A stretch of 64,000 nucleotides of DNA from Ananas comosus (GCF_001540865.1 NC_033632.1:5517619-5581618); one strand, 5' to 3'. Shown: positions 46,401 to 58,489, counted from the stretch's first letter. The notes: generated by a model from the sequence alone, not told the origin. Numbers and translations are program-made.

Positions 46401-48885
46401 TTATTTTAATTTTTTTTTTTTTGGGTTAAGTAGTTGGAAAAGGGGATAGCACATTTGTTAGTGTTCTGATTCTTTCAATTTTATAATCTACTGCCTGGCC
46501 TCTCCTTTTACGACATCAATTATGCAGCCATATTTTGTCCCTTATTACCTTCACAGATCAAGGCACCTTGTATTCAGGTCTTGTTTGGTTTGGCTGAAGC
46601 TTCTGCAATTGCAGCTTGTCTATAGCATTTTGAAGAAACATTAATAACTTTTGTATTAAATCCTTTTTAGTAAGTGGAGTTTCATTTTGGAGCTTCTAAT
46701 TCTGCGGCCCAAAAGTTCATTTTAGCGTTCTTTTGCAACATTCAAAGTTCACACCTCCTAGCCTTCTGTTTGCCAAACTCCTGGCTTCTAAAATTTGTGC
46801 TTTCTATAATAAAGAAGCTACTCCCAAAACTATTCCGAACTGCTGAACTGTGAGGGAGATAGGAGTGCAAATCATATTTTAATGCATTGGTAAGAAAAGA
46901 AAAAGACATGATAACATAAGAGTGTGAAATTAGAGGTGATCCCCTAAATGAATACCAGTATTTGGTCGCTCAATTTTCAAACATTGTGAGGATATTCTAA
47001 CTTTATTTTGTCAAAAGAAAGTTTATTAAATGCTCCTATAATTAAACATATTTATTCGATATTAAAGCACTACTTGTTTTCCAAAATAACTGTATTTTGA
47101 TGTCTTACGTCATTTCTGCCTATAGATTTTTGAAAGCAAGGAAATTCGATATTGAGAAAGCGAAGCACATGTGGGCTGATATGCTTCAATGGAGGAAGGA
47201 GTATGGTACTGATACTATCGTAGAGGTACTTTTGTAATTCCTTCAATCATCTTTCAGAAGATCCATGGATGTTGATAAATATTAAATATCAAAAGTAGAA
47301 CTATTACTTCGAAAATAGGTAACTCTTTTCTTTTCTATTATTTCTAAAACTAGCTGCCATTTGAGAATTACTTCTCCTAATCGAGGGAAATGTTATTAAA
47401 CTTGGCTATCTCCGGCAAACTCCCGTATCAATCATTGTAGTTTGCTGAGTCTTGGTTCATGTTACATCCTATAAAAGTGTCTGATCAAAGTTTGCACATT
47501 CTTTTTCAAATTTCCAATTTGAAATGAAGATAACATTTGAAATTTAAATTCGTTTATTAATGTTTTTTTTAATTGTAGAATACTGAGTCAACGCATTCCA
47601 ACAATTTTGTTTACAAGGACAATCAATTACATATCATCTAATTGGTTTATTGTTAGTTTATTATTCTAAAATATCCATAAAGATATTTAAGGGTCGACAA
47701 TGGTTTGCTTCTGGTTGGTTTGTCGGGGGGAAACTAATTCACCATGTTCAGCCACTTAAGTGAATCTGAACCAAAACCGAACTGTAATAGACTAAGACTG
47801 AACCAAAACAGAACTGAAAAAGTCGGTTTGATCTAGTTCATTTTGCCTGCTCTCTGATCTTTGGATATAATGTGCTGTCAGCTGTCAGCTTCTATTGCGA
47901 CTGCGGAAGTAGCACAATGGTAGATATCGTGCTGTTTCGTTTGGAGGTTCAGGCTGGAAACTTGTTTGATTTGCTTCTTGAACTTTTTTTATGCATTTTA
48001 CTAGAACATTACATGAAACTGGACTACTTTTGGTAATCACTAAAATTAAACTGGAAAATAGTCCATGTCTTATCTACTGTCTTTTTTGGTATGATTTTGT
48101 TACTGAAGTACCCAAACCGACTGGATTTTTCGGTTTGAAATTTTCTGTTTTCATCCTATGGCTCAACCAGTTATTAGAAATTTTGATTCCTATGGTTTGG
48201 TATGGTTGATGCCCTTAGTAAATATATCTATCTACCTCCTTTCAGTTTATGATAACAGTTTCAATAATAACAGAGTTGATTGTTTTTTAACTTTTATTTC
48301 TGAACAGGATTTTGAGTACACTGAGTTGAGTGAAGTTCTACAGTACTATCCTCATGGTTACCATGGGGTGGACAAAGAGGGGAGGCCTGTTTATATTGAA
48401 AGGCTGGGAAAAGTCGACCCGAACAAGCTTATGCAAGTGACAACTATGGATAGATACGTAAGATACCACGTAAGGGAGTTTGAGAGAAGCTTCTCAATCA
48501 AGTTCCCGGCATGTTCAATCGCTGCAAAAAAGCATATCGATTCAAGTACAACTATTCTAGATGTTCAAGGCGTGGTATGTTGTGCTACATATATATGCAC
48601 CATTGCAAAAAAATAAAGCTTTGTTTGTATGGCTTACGCATATATATATATATATATATAGAATTGAGCTTCTATGCTTTTAAAAGTACCAAGTTATTGG
48701 TGCTTGTAGATTTTTAGCCATTGGATTAAGAAATATGCGGTTAGGATGATGTGGGCCCCCTAGGGTTGAGTGGGTGGTTGGTTGAATAGTATAATCTAAT
48801 GGTTGAAAATGATCCGAGGTAGATCTAACGGTAAAAAACTTACAAGCACTAAGTGCTTGGTGCTTTTACAAGCACCATAGTTGGA

Positions 48886-48943
<58 letters not shown>

Positions 48944-49720
48944 CATTTGTGTATATATATATATAGAGTCCGGCTACTATGCTATTAATAGCACGAAGCA
49001 CTTGGTGCTACCAAGTTTTCCGCCGTTAGATCTACCCTTTTGATCATTTTCATCCGTTAGATCATACTATTCAACCAATCACCCACTCAACCCTAGGGGG
49101 CCCACATCATCCTAACCGCACATCTCTTAATCCAATGGCCAAAAACTTGGTAGCACCAATAACTTGGTGCTATTAATAGTATATTAGCCTAGTTCTATAG
49201 GAGTCCGGTTACTATGCTATTAATAGCACGATGCACTTGAGAGATGGATAGCACGTTATCCGCTTTATTTTATTTCNTTATCTAGAGCATTTGAAACATC
49301 TAGAAATCAAATTTCATAATTTTTCGACATCATTTACCTTACGATCAAAAGCTCACAAAATTGACTATTTTTAACGGCCGGTATGGAATACTTGCTAGTT
49401 TAATAGTGCAAAAGAATCCGAATAGGTTGAATTTTTGATAGAAAATTCTATTCACTACCTCGATAAAGATCAATAACTCCGATCTTAAATTGAAGGATTC
49501 GATCATCCATTTTTAAGACATCGTTCGATTTTGACCGTTCATTTTATGCTTGCTTGATGGACTTTATTATGATTTCGAAAAATTACGAAATTTATTTTTT
49601 AGAAGTTTCAAATACTCTAGATCATGTTTAACGGAGTGGATCGTCAATTCGGAAGCTCCATCATCGAAAACAACTTATGAGTACGAAGGGCCCAATACTC
49701 ATAATAGTATAGTAGCCCTA

Positions 49721-49769
<49 letters not shown>

Positions 49770-52187
49770 GAGTCCGGCTACTATACTGTTGTGAGTACGA
49801 TCGCCTTCGTACTCATAAATCGTTTTCGATTATAAAGTTTCCGAATCGACGATCCATACCGTTAAACGTCATCTAGAGCATTTAAAACTTCTAGAAATCA
49901 AATTTTATAATACTTTGACATCATTTACCTTACGATCAAAAAATCTCAAAATTGATAATTTTTAATGGTCGGTATAGGATACTTGCTAGTTTAACAATGT
50001 AAAAGAATCGGAATTGGTTGAATTTTTGATAAAAAAAATTTATTCACTATCTAGATAAAGATCAATAACTCCGATCTTAAATTGAAGGATCCGATCATCC
50101 ATTTTTAGGACGTCGTTCGATTTTGACCATTCATTTTATGCCCGCTTGATGGACTTTATTATGATTTCGAAAAATTATGAAATTTATTTTTTAGAAGTTT
50201 CAAATACGCTACATCATATTTAACGGAGTGGATCCTCGATTTGGAAGCTCCATTATGGAAAACAACTCTATACTCATAAGAGTATAGTAGCTCTACTCTC
50301 TTTCTCTCTCTATCTATCTATCTATATATATAAATATATTATAGGCTAGGGTTACTATACTTTTATGAGTATAAATCCCTTTGTACTCATAGGTTTTCGA
50401 CTGTTGGATGAAGGGATATGCGGTTAAGATGATAGTGGTCGCCGATTAGGATGATAGTGGATCCCTCGGATTGAGTAGGTGGTTGGTTGGTTGAATAGTA
50501 TGATCTAATGGGTGGAAATGGTCAAAATGGTAGATGTAATAGCTGAAAATTTATAAGTATAAAGGGGTCTATGCTCTATACTCATAAGAGTATAGTAGTT
50601 GGACTCTATATTATGTGTCTATATATATATATATATATATACGAGTTGAGCTGGAATACTATTAATAGTATTTGGGCTATTTTACTATCGATTTTTTAGC
50701 CGTTAGATCTACACTTTGATCAATTTCATCCTTTAGATCATACTATTCAACTAAGCACCTACTCAACCCTAGGGGGACCACTACTAAACCCTAGGGGATG
50801 ACTATTATCCTAACACTACAATTTTTTTATCTAAATGTTAAAAACTGGATAGCAAAAAAGGTCAAATACTATTAATAGTATTCTAGCCCAATTCTGTATA
50901 TATATATAGGGTAAAGTTCAAATACCAGCATTGTAGTTTCGCACTTTCTCACTTTAGTACCCTGTGGTTTAAAGTGTATCAAGTTAGTGTCATGTGGTTT
51001 CATTTTTATCTTTCGTCAGCTTTTCCGTTAATATTTTGTTAAATTATATATAAAAAATTTCAGATTCCCCACCTAGGTTTATCAAATATTCACTTTAGTA
51101 CTCTTTAGTTTTAACTTTGTCACTGATTTAACAACAAAAATTAGTGAAATCGATAATAAAAAGATAAAAATGAAACTGCAGGGCACTAAATTGATACACT
51201 TTAAACCACAGGGTACTAAAGTGAGAAAGTGTGAAACCATAGGGGTGGTATTTGAAGTTTTCTCATATATATATATATATTACATATATGAGTTAGGCTG
51301 GTATACTATCGGTAGCACGAAGATCTACATACTACCAAGTTGTTTTCAATGATGTAGCTCCCAAATCAACGATCGACTCCGTTAGACTTTATTTGCATTA
51401 TCGAAAGTATTTGGAAACTAAATTTCAAATTTCGACATCATTTACCTAGTCTAAAAATGAATGCCTAGAAATAAAAATCTCATAAAAGATGATGATAAAA
51501 GACTTGAATTTAATATCAGAGGTATTGATCTTACACTAAATAGTGAAAAAATTTTCTATAAAAATTTCATCAGATTTGGATTATTTTACACCGTTAAATT
51601 CACAAACGCATCACATCGACCATTAAAATTGTCAATTTTGAGACCTTTTGATCATTAGCCAAATGATGTCGAAAATTATAAAATTTAGTTTTCAAATACT
51701 TTTAATAGTGTAGATCAAGTCTAACGAAGCCGATCGTCGATTTGGAAGCTGCATCATTGGAAACATCTTGATAGTACGGAGGCCTCCGTGCTATCGATAG
51801 TATACCAGTCTAGCTATATATATAGTATATATATAGAGAGAGAAGGCTGCTATACTCTTATGAGAATAGAGCCCTTCGTACTCATAAGTTGTTTTTGATG
51901 ATAGAGCTTCTGAATAGATGTTCTACTCCGTTAAATATGATTTAGAGTGTTTAAAACTTTTAAAAAATAAATTTCATAATTTTTCGAAATCATAATAAAG
52001 TCCACCAAGCGGGCATAAAATGAACGGTCAAAATCGAACGATGTCCTAAAAATGGATGATCGGATCCTCCAATTTAAGATCGGAGTTATTTATCTTTATC
52101 TAGATAGTGAATAGAATTTTCTATCAAAAATTCAACTGATTTCGCTTTTTTTACATTGTTAAACTAGCAAGAATCCCGTACCGGTCG

Positions 52188-52224
<37 letters not shown>

Positions 52225-53578
52225 CTAGGTTGCTATACTATCAATAGCACAGAGACCTTCGTGCTACTAAGTTGTTTTCAATGATGTGGCTTCCAAATCG
52301 ACGATCGGCTCCGTTAGACTTGATCTACACTATTAAAAGTATTTGGAAACTAAATTTTATAATTTTTCGATATCATTTGGCTAGTGATCAAAAGGTCTCA
52401 AAATTGACAATTTTAATGATCGATTTGATGCGTTTGTGAATTTAACAGTGTAAAACAATCCAAATCTGATGAAATTTTTATAGAAAATTCTTTTCACTAT
52501 TTAGAGTAAGATCAGTACCTTTGATCTTAAATTCAAGTCTTTTATCACCATTTTTTATGATAATTTTATTTTTAGCCNTTTTTTTACCGTTAGATCTACG
52601 CCTTTGATCATTTTCAACCGTTAGATTATACTATTCAACCAACCACCCACTCAACCCTAGGGGGATCACATCATCCTAACCGCACATTTCTTAATCCAAT
52701 GACCAAAAATTTACAAGCACCGATAACTTGATACTTTTAAAGCATAGGAGCTCAATTCTGTATATATATATAGAGAGAGCAGGACTGCTGTGCTCTTAGG
52801 AGCACGGAGGCCTCCGTGCTCCTGAGCCGTTTTCGATGATGGAATTTCCGAATCAACGATCGTCTCCGTTAGGCTTGATCTAGCGTATTTGAAGTTTCTA
52901 GAAAATAATTTTTGCGATTTTTCGATATTATTAACCTAGCAATCGAAAGGATTCAAAATCAATAATTTTTAACGTCTGAAAATAAAAATCCTATAAAAAG
53001 TGATGATGTAGCACTAAAATTTTCGATCAAAAATATTGATTTTGTTGTAGATAGTATAAAGAATTTTGTATCAAAATTTCATTTGATTTGAATACTTCTA
53101 CACCGTTAAACTTGAAAACGGCAGATATCAACCATTAAAAATTATTGATTTTGAATCCTTTCGATCACTAGGTAAATGATATGAAAAAAACACAAAAATT
53201 ATTTTCTAGAAACTTCAAATACCCTAGATCAAGTCTAACGGAGCCGATCGTCGATTTGAAAATTCCATCATTGAAAACGGCTCAGGAGCACGGAGGCCTC
53301 CGTGCTCCTGAGAGCACAGCAGCCCTGCTCTCTCTATATATATATACAGAATTGAGCTCCTATGCTTTAAAAGTATCAAGTTATCGGTGCTTGTAAATTT
53401 TTGGTCATTGGATTAAGAAATGTGCGGTTAGGATGATGTGATCCCCCTAGGGTTGAGTGGGTGGTTGGTTGAATAGTATAATCTAACGGTTGAAAATGAT
53501 CAAAGGCGTAGATCTAACGGTAAAAAAATTTATAAGCACCAAGTGCTTGGTGCTTTTACAAGCACCATAGCCGTACTC

Positions 53579-53627
<49 letters not shown>

Positions 53628-53641
53628 TATATATATATATA

Positions 53642-53698
<57 letters not shown>

Positions 53699-56600
53699 AT
53701 GTATGTATGTATGTATGTACTTGCAAATAGTCGTAAAATCTGAAATTTCATCTATAATCCTTGAAAGATGCATTTTTTTTCATTCTTAAATATTTGGTCG
53801 GGAAGTCATGTGTTAGTAGTATTCTTATGAAAGAAGGTTCAATGGGCGTTTTTGTATGTACAAGGGTATTTATATGTACCGAATATTTATTTTTTTGAAG
53901 AACCCATGTAAAATCAAATTTGCAAGGCGATATATTTAAATAGATAATTTCCATGCTATACATGTAAATTTCTCTTTTTTCGTGTGTGCCTTCTATAATT
54001 TTTGTGTGCCCTGTAGGGCTTGAAGAACTTCAGTAAAACTGCACGAGAACTAATTGTGCGGCTGCAGAAGATTGACAATGATAACTACCCTGAGGTTTGC
54101 GAATTCTTTTTTCCTATTCTATGGACTTAATGGACACAAGATTGTTATTGAAGATAATTCTTACAAGAATAACTATTCGTGCAGACATTATACCGAATGT
54201 TCATCGTTAATGCTGGCCCAGGATTCAGGCTTTTATGGAACACTGTGAAGTCTTTCCTCGATCCAAAGACTACTTCGAAGATACATGTAGGCAATTGTGA
54301 TCTAACCGTGAAGTTCAGTTTTTTCTCTTGAATTTCTGAGAATGTAAATTGAATTACTTCGCAATTTTCTTTTTCAGGTCCTTGGGACCAAATTCCAAAG
54401 CAAGCTGGCTGAAATAATTGATTCCAGGTTGGTGCCTTGAAAATTTTGCATGATATATGTATATGCCTTTTGAAACTTAATTTCTTGCATTACTGACCCT
54501 TGCTTTACAAGAAAATTTTGCCTCTATTTTACTTTTTTCTTGATAACTTTCAGCTTTCCTCCATGAATTGGATATTTCCCAACTTAGATGTAAGAGATTT
54601 CATTTTCAATGGCCATACATGAGATTCCAGATTTTATAGTGGTGCATAGTAAATAGTTGACTTTTGTGCGAATATATATATATATGTAAAAGCCCTCAAT
54701 TTTGTTTCATGATTAACACCTTTCCTTTTGTAAATTTATTCAGTGAGCTTCCGGAATTTCTTGGTGGTTCTTGTACTTGTCCCGAACATGGAGGATGCCT
54801 TAAGGCAGAGAAAGGCCCTTGGAAGGACCCAAACATATTGAAGGTTTCTGTTTGTTAACCATCTCTTTTTTACTTATACATATTATATTCTCAATTTTGT
54901 CTTTTAATTTTAAGGAATTTTTGCTGTTATATGTAGATGGTCCTTTGTGGTGAAGCACAATATGGTAGGCAAATTGTAACTGTATCCAATGGCGAGGGAA
55001 AAATCATTGCTTATGCTAAACCACAATACACAGGAGTAAGACTTCGTACAATCCTTTTTCTTTTTTAACTTATTTCCCTATTGAAAATAAGTTGCTAATG
55101 AATGAAAACTGCTATTTTGTAGAAAATGATTCACATATTTTTTTTATTTCACAAATGTACCCACTTTTTTCAGTTTTAGAATTTTTGGACCAAAATTTTT
55201 CTGTGGACCAAGATGCCCCTAACTGAAATACCTGATGCATGCAATTAATTTTAGTCTATACAGAAAGATTTTTTTTGAAAATGTTAGCAGCAGAGGAAGT
55301 GGATTAGACTGCTTAATTAAGAGAAACCTATTGGTTGATTTTGCAAAATCCCCTGCTAAAATCAGTTTCTTCTTTTTGGAGTAGAAAAAGGGTAGTGATA
55401 CATCTACTGCGGAGTCTGGTTCAGATGCTGAAGACATTTCCTCACCAAAAGCATTGAGAACTTATATTTCTCACCCTCAATTGACCCCAGTTCGCGAAGA
55501 GGTGAGTTGATTCTCTGATGACATTTTCTATTTTATATGTTGACATTTTATTTTTTTAATTAGGATACTATCTTGGCAACTCTTTTCTTATAAGCTAACC
55601 ATGCGTATAAAGGTAGTGTCTGTTACAAAGTAAGTTAGAGAATTTCAGAAGGATATGAATGTTAATTTATGTACTTTTTAAAGTTCCAAGTGACTATATG
55701 GGATTGAGTTTGTTGAGTTGGTCGAAAAGTAGCACAGGTAGATTTCAACAATTGTTCTGTATTTGATTTTGAAACTACTAGTTGTTTTACAAAAACACAC
55801 TCTGGGAAAAATAGGTGATCTAGGTAGGAGAAGGTGAATTTCTAGAGAAGGAAATGAGGTTGAACGTGCTTCGTATCTAGTAAAAGTCAAAGCACATAGG
55901 ACCAAAAGTGTTTCGGATGTCTTGTATTGAACATTTGTTTCTTTAATAAACTGTTCTTGCAATCAGTATTTCTTGTGATATAGTAGAGTTGGTTATAAGT
56001 ATGGTCTCTAAAATTTGGCTTTGGTTTCAATTTTGTCCGCTGGTTCGAATTGTAACAATTTAATCCAGAAGTCTTACTCTGATATCAGTTTCATCATCAG
56101 TATCATTTCAATTCTGAAGTTTGATCTTAACTTCAAGCTTAGCCCTGAAGTTTGACTTCAGTTTCAGTTTCATCTTTAAGTTTCAATTTTATGAGTCTAA
56201 TGATGGTGCTGACTAAATTATTACAGTTAAAACTATGAGGGAATATCGAATTTTGGGCCAAACTTTTTGACAATTTTGTTGTTAACCCTGTATTATAACA
56301 TGTTATGAATTTTCAAATAGGTTGTTATTAACGTAATCACAGCAACTACTCTCATATTATCTTGTAGCAAGCAAAGATGGTGAAGGCAGCTAGCTTTCCT
56401 ACTGGTCTTTCTGAAAGTGGTGAACATGTTCCCATGGTTGACAAGGCTGTTGATGCAGGATGGAAGAAAGAAGCTTCTAACCAGAGGCTTTTCGGATCTA
56501 AAGGTTCGTGAATCAATAGCTAAAAGAATTAAATTTGAATAGAACAAAAAAATCCCAGATCTGTCAGAAAATTTGAAGAAAGCCCCCTAATCTTCCTCTT

Positions 56601-58489
56601 TTTTACATGAATCTGTTGTTTTGAGTTTTTATTTTCAAAAGCCCCTGCTGAGATCTTTCAATGGAACATAGGAAAATTTTGTTACAAACATATCCTCGGA
56701 AACTTTATATTCTCACTCCTAATTTCGAAAAACACTAGTGCTAGTGGAATTGTTACTATTGCTAATGGAATTTACTATTGCTAACTTTCGTCCTCAACTT
56801 TATTTATATGAAGTTCACAAGGACAACCATTATAAAGGGACAAAAGTCACTATTCCTTTTGGTGTCTTCCTTGATTCCATTAAACATGCCTGTTGGCAAC
56901 TTCTATTATTAACAACAAACAAAAAAACAAACAAACTTAGAGTAAAGGGTTTTATCTGACCTGACAAAACAAAAGTTAGGGCCTTTCTTGAGACTGTCCA
57001 CAAAATCAGGGATTACATAAAAATTATCTTTCCATTTTTTTCGTTCTCTTAAATCTTGATCTTTAGATCTTTTTCCTTGGGGCAGATTTCAAGTTGTTAA
57101 GCCTGCTAAATTTAGCATCAACGACATCCAATTTTATCTAATTCTGCCTTTTCAACTTCTATTTTTGTCACTAGTAATTTCACAATAAAAGACTAATGAA
57201 ACTGCTTAGATCTAGTTACACAAGTTTGAATATGATACATATGCTAGTCACGCACTCCATTTTCTTTATCTTCATTCTTAATAAATAACTAAACATGGCT
57301 ATGTTTTTTGTTTGCTATTGTCATAAATGCAGATACTGTTTCTCTTACATCAAAACCTTCTGAAGGTCACTTGGCTCAAATTATTGCGACCCTGTTGGCA
57401 TTTATCCTGACTATTCTGACTTTCCTACGTGCAATCACAAGTCGCGTGACCAAGAAACTTCCACAGAGTACTTCCCAGCCAGAGACTAACTACGCCACAT
57501 TTCAATTTGACTCTGTTCCGAAAGAAGAGTTCCGCCCGCCTTCGCCCGCTCCAGGATTTACCCAAGTAGACCTCCTTTCGTCACTTCTGAGTAGGCTCGG
57601 TGAACTCGAAGAGAAAGTCGAGATTCTTCAAGCAAAGCAACATGAGATGCCTTCTGAGAAGGAAGAGTTGCTTAATGCCGCTGTTCGCCGAGTAGATGCA
57701 TTAGAAGCCGAGCTCATTGTTACTAAGAAGGTAAAGTTGTGCAACTCATTTCCCTTCTTGACTAATGTTGGCTTTGTATATTTAGCTAGACTATGCAGAT
57801 GCACAATAACTACCGTAGAGCATCATAAATCTAGGCCTTGTTTTTCCTCACCACTTGTATCCATTCTTTTTCTGAAAAGAATGGTTATTGTGATTCATTT
57901 TGGCTCTGGGCTCTTTTCTGTCTAGACTTGTCTATCCAATACTCTTTATCATCATACTATTTGTAAAGGATTTTTTGGTTAGTTATTATAATCTTAGATA
58001 GTTACCATGGTGGGCCAAATTTTTTTTGAATAAATTTATCCATTGTTATAACCATTTTTTTAGACTATATTCCCAACTGTTATATGGATGATTAGTTAAT
58101 GACCTGTTTTTTTTTTTTCCTTAGTTCACTTTGTTGGTTTCTATTTTCCCCAGTACATGTTGAACAATATTTTTAACCAGCGTGTTGTATTTACCAAACT
58201 CGGCAATTTTACTTTGCGTATTTATGTGCTAATTTATTACACAGGCTTTGCATGAAGCTCTTATTAGGCAAGAGGAACTGCTTGCATATATAGACCGCCA
58301 AGAGGAGGCTAAGCTTCGGGTTAGTTAACACTTTCTACCCCCTCTCTTTTTATCAATGCTGTCCTACATTCAAAGCTTTTTTTTTTTTTTGTTTTCATTT
58401 TTTTGATAACACATTAAAAAAATGATGATACCGATGAATTTACGTACCTTGCTACAAATTTTTTGTAGAAGAACAAATTTTGCTTTTGA
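43410..58489 (+). CDS. SEC14-like phosphatidylinositol transfer protein, plant SFH type, complete
   Basis: There are fourteen coding exons: 43410-43443, 44933-45227, 47126-47225, 48308-48574, 54017-54094, 54185-54286, 54378-54427, 54744-54843, 54937-55035, 55385-55501, 56368-56503, 57333-57730, 58245-58319 and 58469-58489. They sum to 623 codons plus stop. The start [16 protein letters not shown] is the family's usual N-terminus. CRAL-TRIO-N lies at about residues 80-145 ([17 protein letters not shown]) and the Sec14 lipid-binding lobe at about 150-325 ([57 protein letters not shown]). The nodulin-like tail has a hydrophobic segment at about 473-495 ([18 protein letters not shown]), a coiled coil at 541-592 and the end KLRKNKFCF. 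Family members exchange phosphatidylinositol and phosphatidylcholine and shape phosphoinositide pools in polarised growth. Intron 4 is 5.4 kb, full of MITEs. A paralogue lies tail-to-tail at 60123 onward. Confidence 0.95.
46185..46302 (+). repeat. 66-base tandem duplication in SFH intron 2
   Basis: CTAATAGCTTGTTTTATGG starts at 46185 and again at 46251, and both copies continue to a TACAATG. They differ at a few positions. A degenerate MITE-like stretch with GTTTGG ends may follow at about 46575-46800. Confidence 0.65.
48661..48889 (-). mobile_element. Palindromic-ended MITE, short class, copy 1
   Basis: It lies between TA repeats. It begins GAATTGAGCTTCTATGC and ends AGTTGGACTC. The core has GGTTAGGATGATGTGGGCCC and GGTGGTTGGTTGAATAGTAT. 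The subterminal palindrome AAGCACTAAGTGCTT is near the right end. It is inverted relative to the next copy. Confidence 0.8.
48966..49199 (+). mobile_element. Palindromic-ended MITE, short class, copy 2
   Basis: It starts GAGTCCGGCTACTATGCTAT and contains CTATTAATAG and AAGCACTTGGTGCT. Its core is the inverse of the previous copy (ACTCAACCCTAGGGGGCCC), so the two face each other across a TA microsatellite and could form a large hairpin. Confidence 0.8.
49201..49276 (+). mobile_element. MITE left-end fragment stopped by an N
   Basis: It starts GAGTCCGGTTACTATGCTAT like its neighbour but breaks at the N at 49277, beyond which a different MITE body continues. It is either a chimeric assembly or a real recombination product. 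Confidence 0.6.
49278..49722 (+). mobile_element. Palindromic MITE, long class, left end missing
   Basis: The body matches 49770-50300 along its length: TTTCGACATCATTTACCTTA, ATTGAAGGATTCGATCATCC and ACGGAGTGGATCGTCAATTC. It ends with a TATGAGTACGAAG palindrome and AGTATAGTAGCCC, then a TC microsatellite. Confidence 0.75.
49770..50300 (+). mobile_element. Palindromic MITE, long class, complete
   Basis: It starts GAGTCCGGCTACTATACTGT and ends ATAGTAGCTCTACTC. The arms are inverted copies over roughly the outer 180 bases, with TCGACGATCCATACCGTTAA on the left and the inverse related GAGTGGATCCTCGATTTGG on the right. It is bordered by TA on the left and TCTA repeats on the right. It is the best intact reference copy in the window. 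Confidence 0.8.
50341..50610 (-). mobile_element. Palindromic-ended MITE, short class, copy 3
   Basis: It has the short-class core (GGTGGTTGGTTGGTTGAATA), but its ends carry the palindrome ATACTTTTATGAGTAT and ACTCATAAGAGTATAG, the type seen on long-class copies. A small internal duplication (GATGATAGTGG twice) is present. Confidence 0.7.
50643..50896 (+). mobile_element. Palindromic-ended MITE, short class, copy 4
   Basis: It starts GAGTTGAGCTGGAATACTAT and ends ATTCTAGCCCAATTCTG. Its palindrome is ATACTATTAATAGTAT. The core holds ACTCAACCCTAGGGGGACC and a second, partly duplicated CTAAACCCTAGGGGATGA. It is flanked by TA microsatellites. Confidence 0.7.
50909..51265. mobile_element. Palindromic MITE of the CACTTTCTCACTTTAGTACC type, copy 3
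   Basis: The left end is GGGTAAAGTTCAAATACCAG and the right end, inverted, is GAGAAAACTTCAAATACC. The arms carry CACTTTCTCACTTTAGTACC and its inverse. It is the same family as 41001-41463 and 41582-41965, here inside SFH intron 4. Confidence 0.75.
51291..51815 (+). mobile_element. Palindromic MITE, long class
   Basis: It starts AGTTAGGCTGGTATACTATC and ends AGTATACCAGTCTAGC. The subterminal palindromes are CTATCGGTAGCACGAAG and GGAGGCCTCCGTGCTATCG. The phrases TCAACGATCGACTCCGTTAG and GAAGCCGATCGTCGATTTGG mark the two arms. Confidence 0.8.
51835..52191 (+). mobile_element. Palindromic MITE, long class, right end missing
   Basis: It starts with GA repeats, then GGCTGCTATACTCTTATGAG and GAGTACGAAGGG-type sequence in inverse. 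It stops at CGGTCGTTA where a TA microsatellite begins, so about a third of the element is lost. Confidence 0.7.
52221..52577 (+). mobile_element. Palindromic MITE, long class, cut by an N
   Basis: It starts AGAGCTAGGTTGCTATACTA and is the inverse counterpart of 51460-51815 over much of its length (for example TCGACGATCGGCTCCGTTAG). It breaks at the N at 52578. Confidence 0.7.
52579..52759 (+). mobile_element. Palindromic-ended MITE, short class, left end missing
   Basis: It begins at the N with TTTTTTACCGTTAGATCTAC. The rest is short-class sequence close to the inverse of 53346-53579. It ends AGGAGCTCAATTCTG before a TA microsatellite. Confidence 0.65.
52772..53334 (+). mobile_element. Palindromic MITE, long class, with GGAGCACGGAGGCCTCCGTG ends
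   Basis: A complete copy of about 560 bases. Both ends contain GCACGGAGGCCTCCGTGC, a perfect 18-base palindrome, so each terminus can fold by itself inside the larger hairpin. The arms share TCAACGATCGTCTCCGTTAG and its inverse related GAGCCGATCGTCGATTTG. It is flanked by TATATA plus GAGAGA on the left and TCTCTC plus TATATA on the right. Confidence 0.85.
53346..53579 (-). mobile_element. Palindromic-ended MITE, short class, copy 5
   Basis: It starts CAGAATTGAGCTCCTATGC and ends ACAAGCACCATAGCCG. Its core matches 48661-48889 closely (GGTTAGGATGATGTGATCCC, GGTGGTTGGTTGAATAGTAT). The palindrome AAGCACCAAGTGCTTGGTGC is near the right end. Confidence 0.8.
53580..53722. repeat. TA/TG/TATG microsatellite in SFH intron 4
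   Basis: A nearly pure TA tract interrupted by TGTG, ending in repeated TATG. Frames through it on both strands give only Tyr-Ile repeats and are not genes. Confidence 0.95.

Noticed and set aside
47895..47965. tRNA-like stretch (GTAGCACAATGGTAGAT then GGAGGTTCAGGCTGG)
   Set aside because: I could not form a cloverleaf with paired acceptor ends, and the box B match is poor. It could be a decayed tRNA or SINE relic, but support is too thin to annotate.
53483..53773. Frames of repeated Tyr-Ile on both strands
   Set aside because: They are translations of a TA microsatellite inside an SFH intron.
58245..58329. Exon 13 of the plus-strand SFH read through to a stop (ending KLRVS)
   Set aside because: Splicing from 58319 to 58469 gives the family's usual ending with KNKFCF, so the spliced model is preferred although the GTTAGT donor is not optimal.
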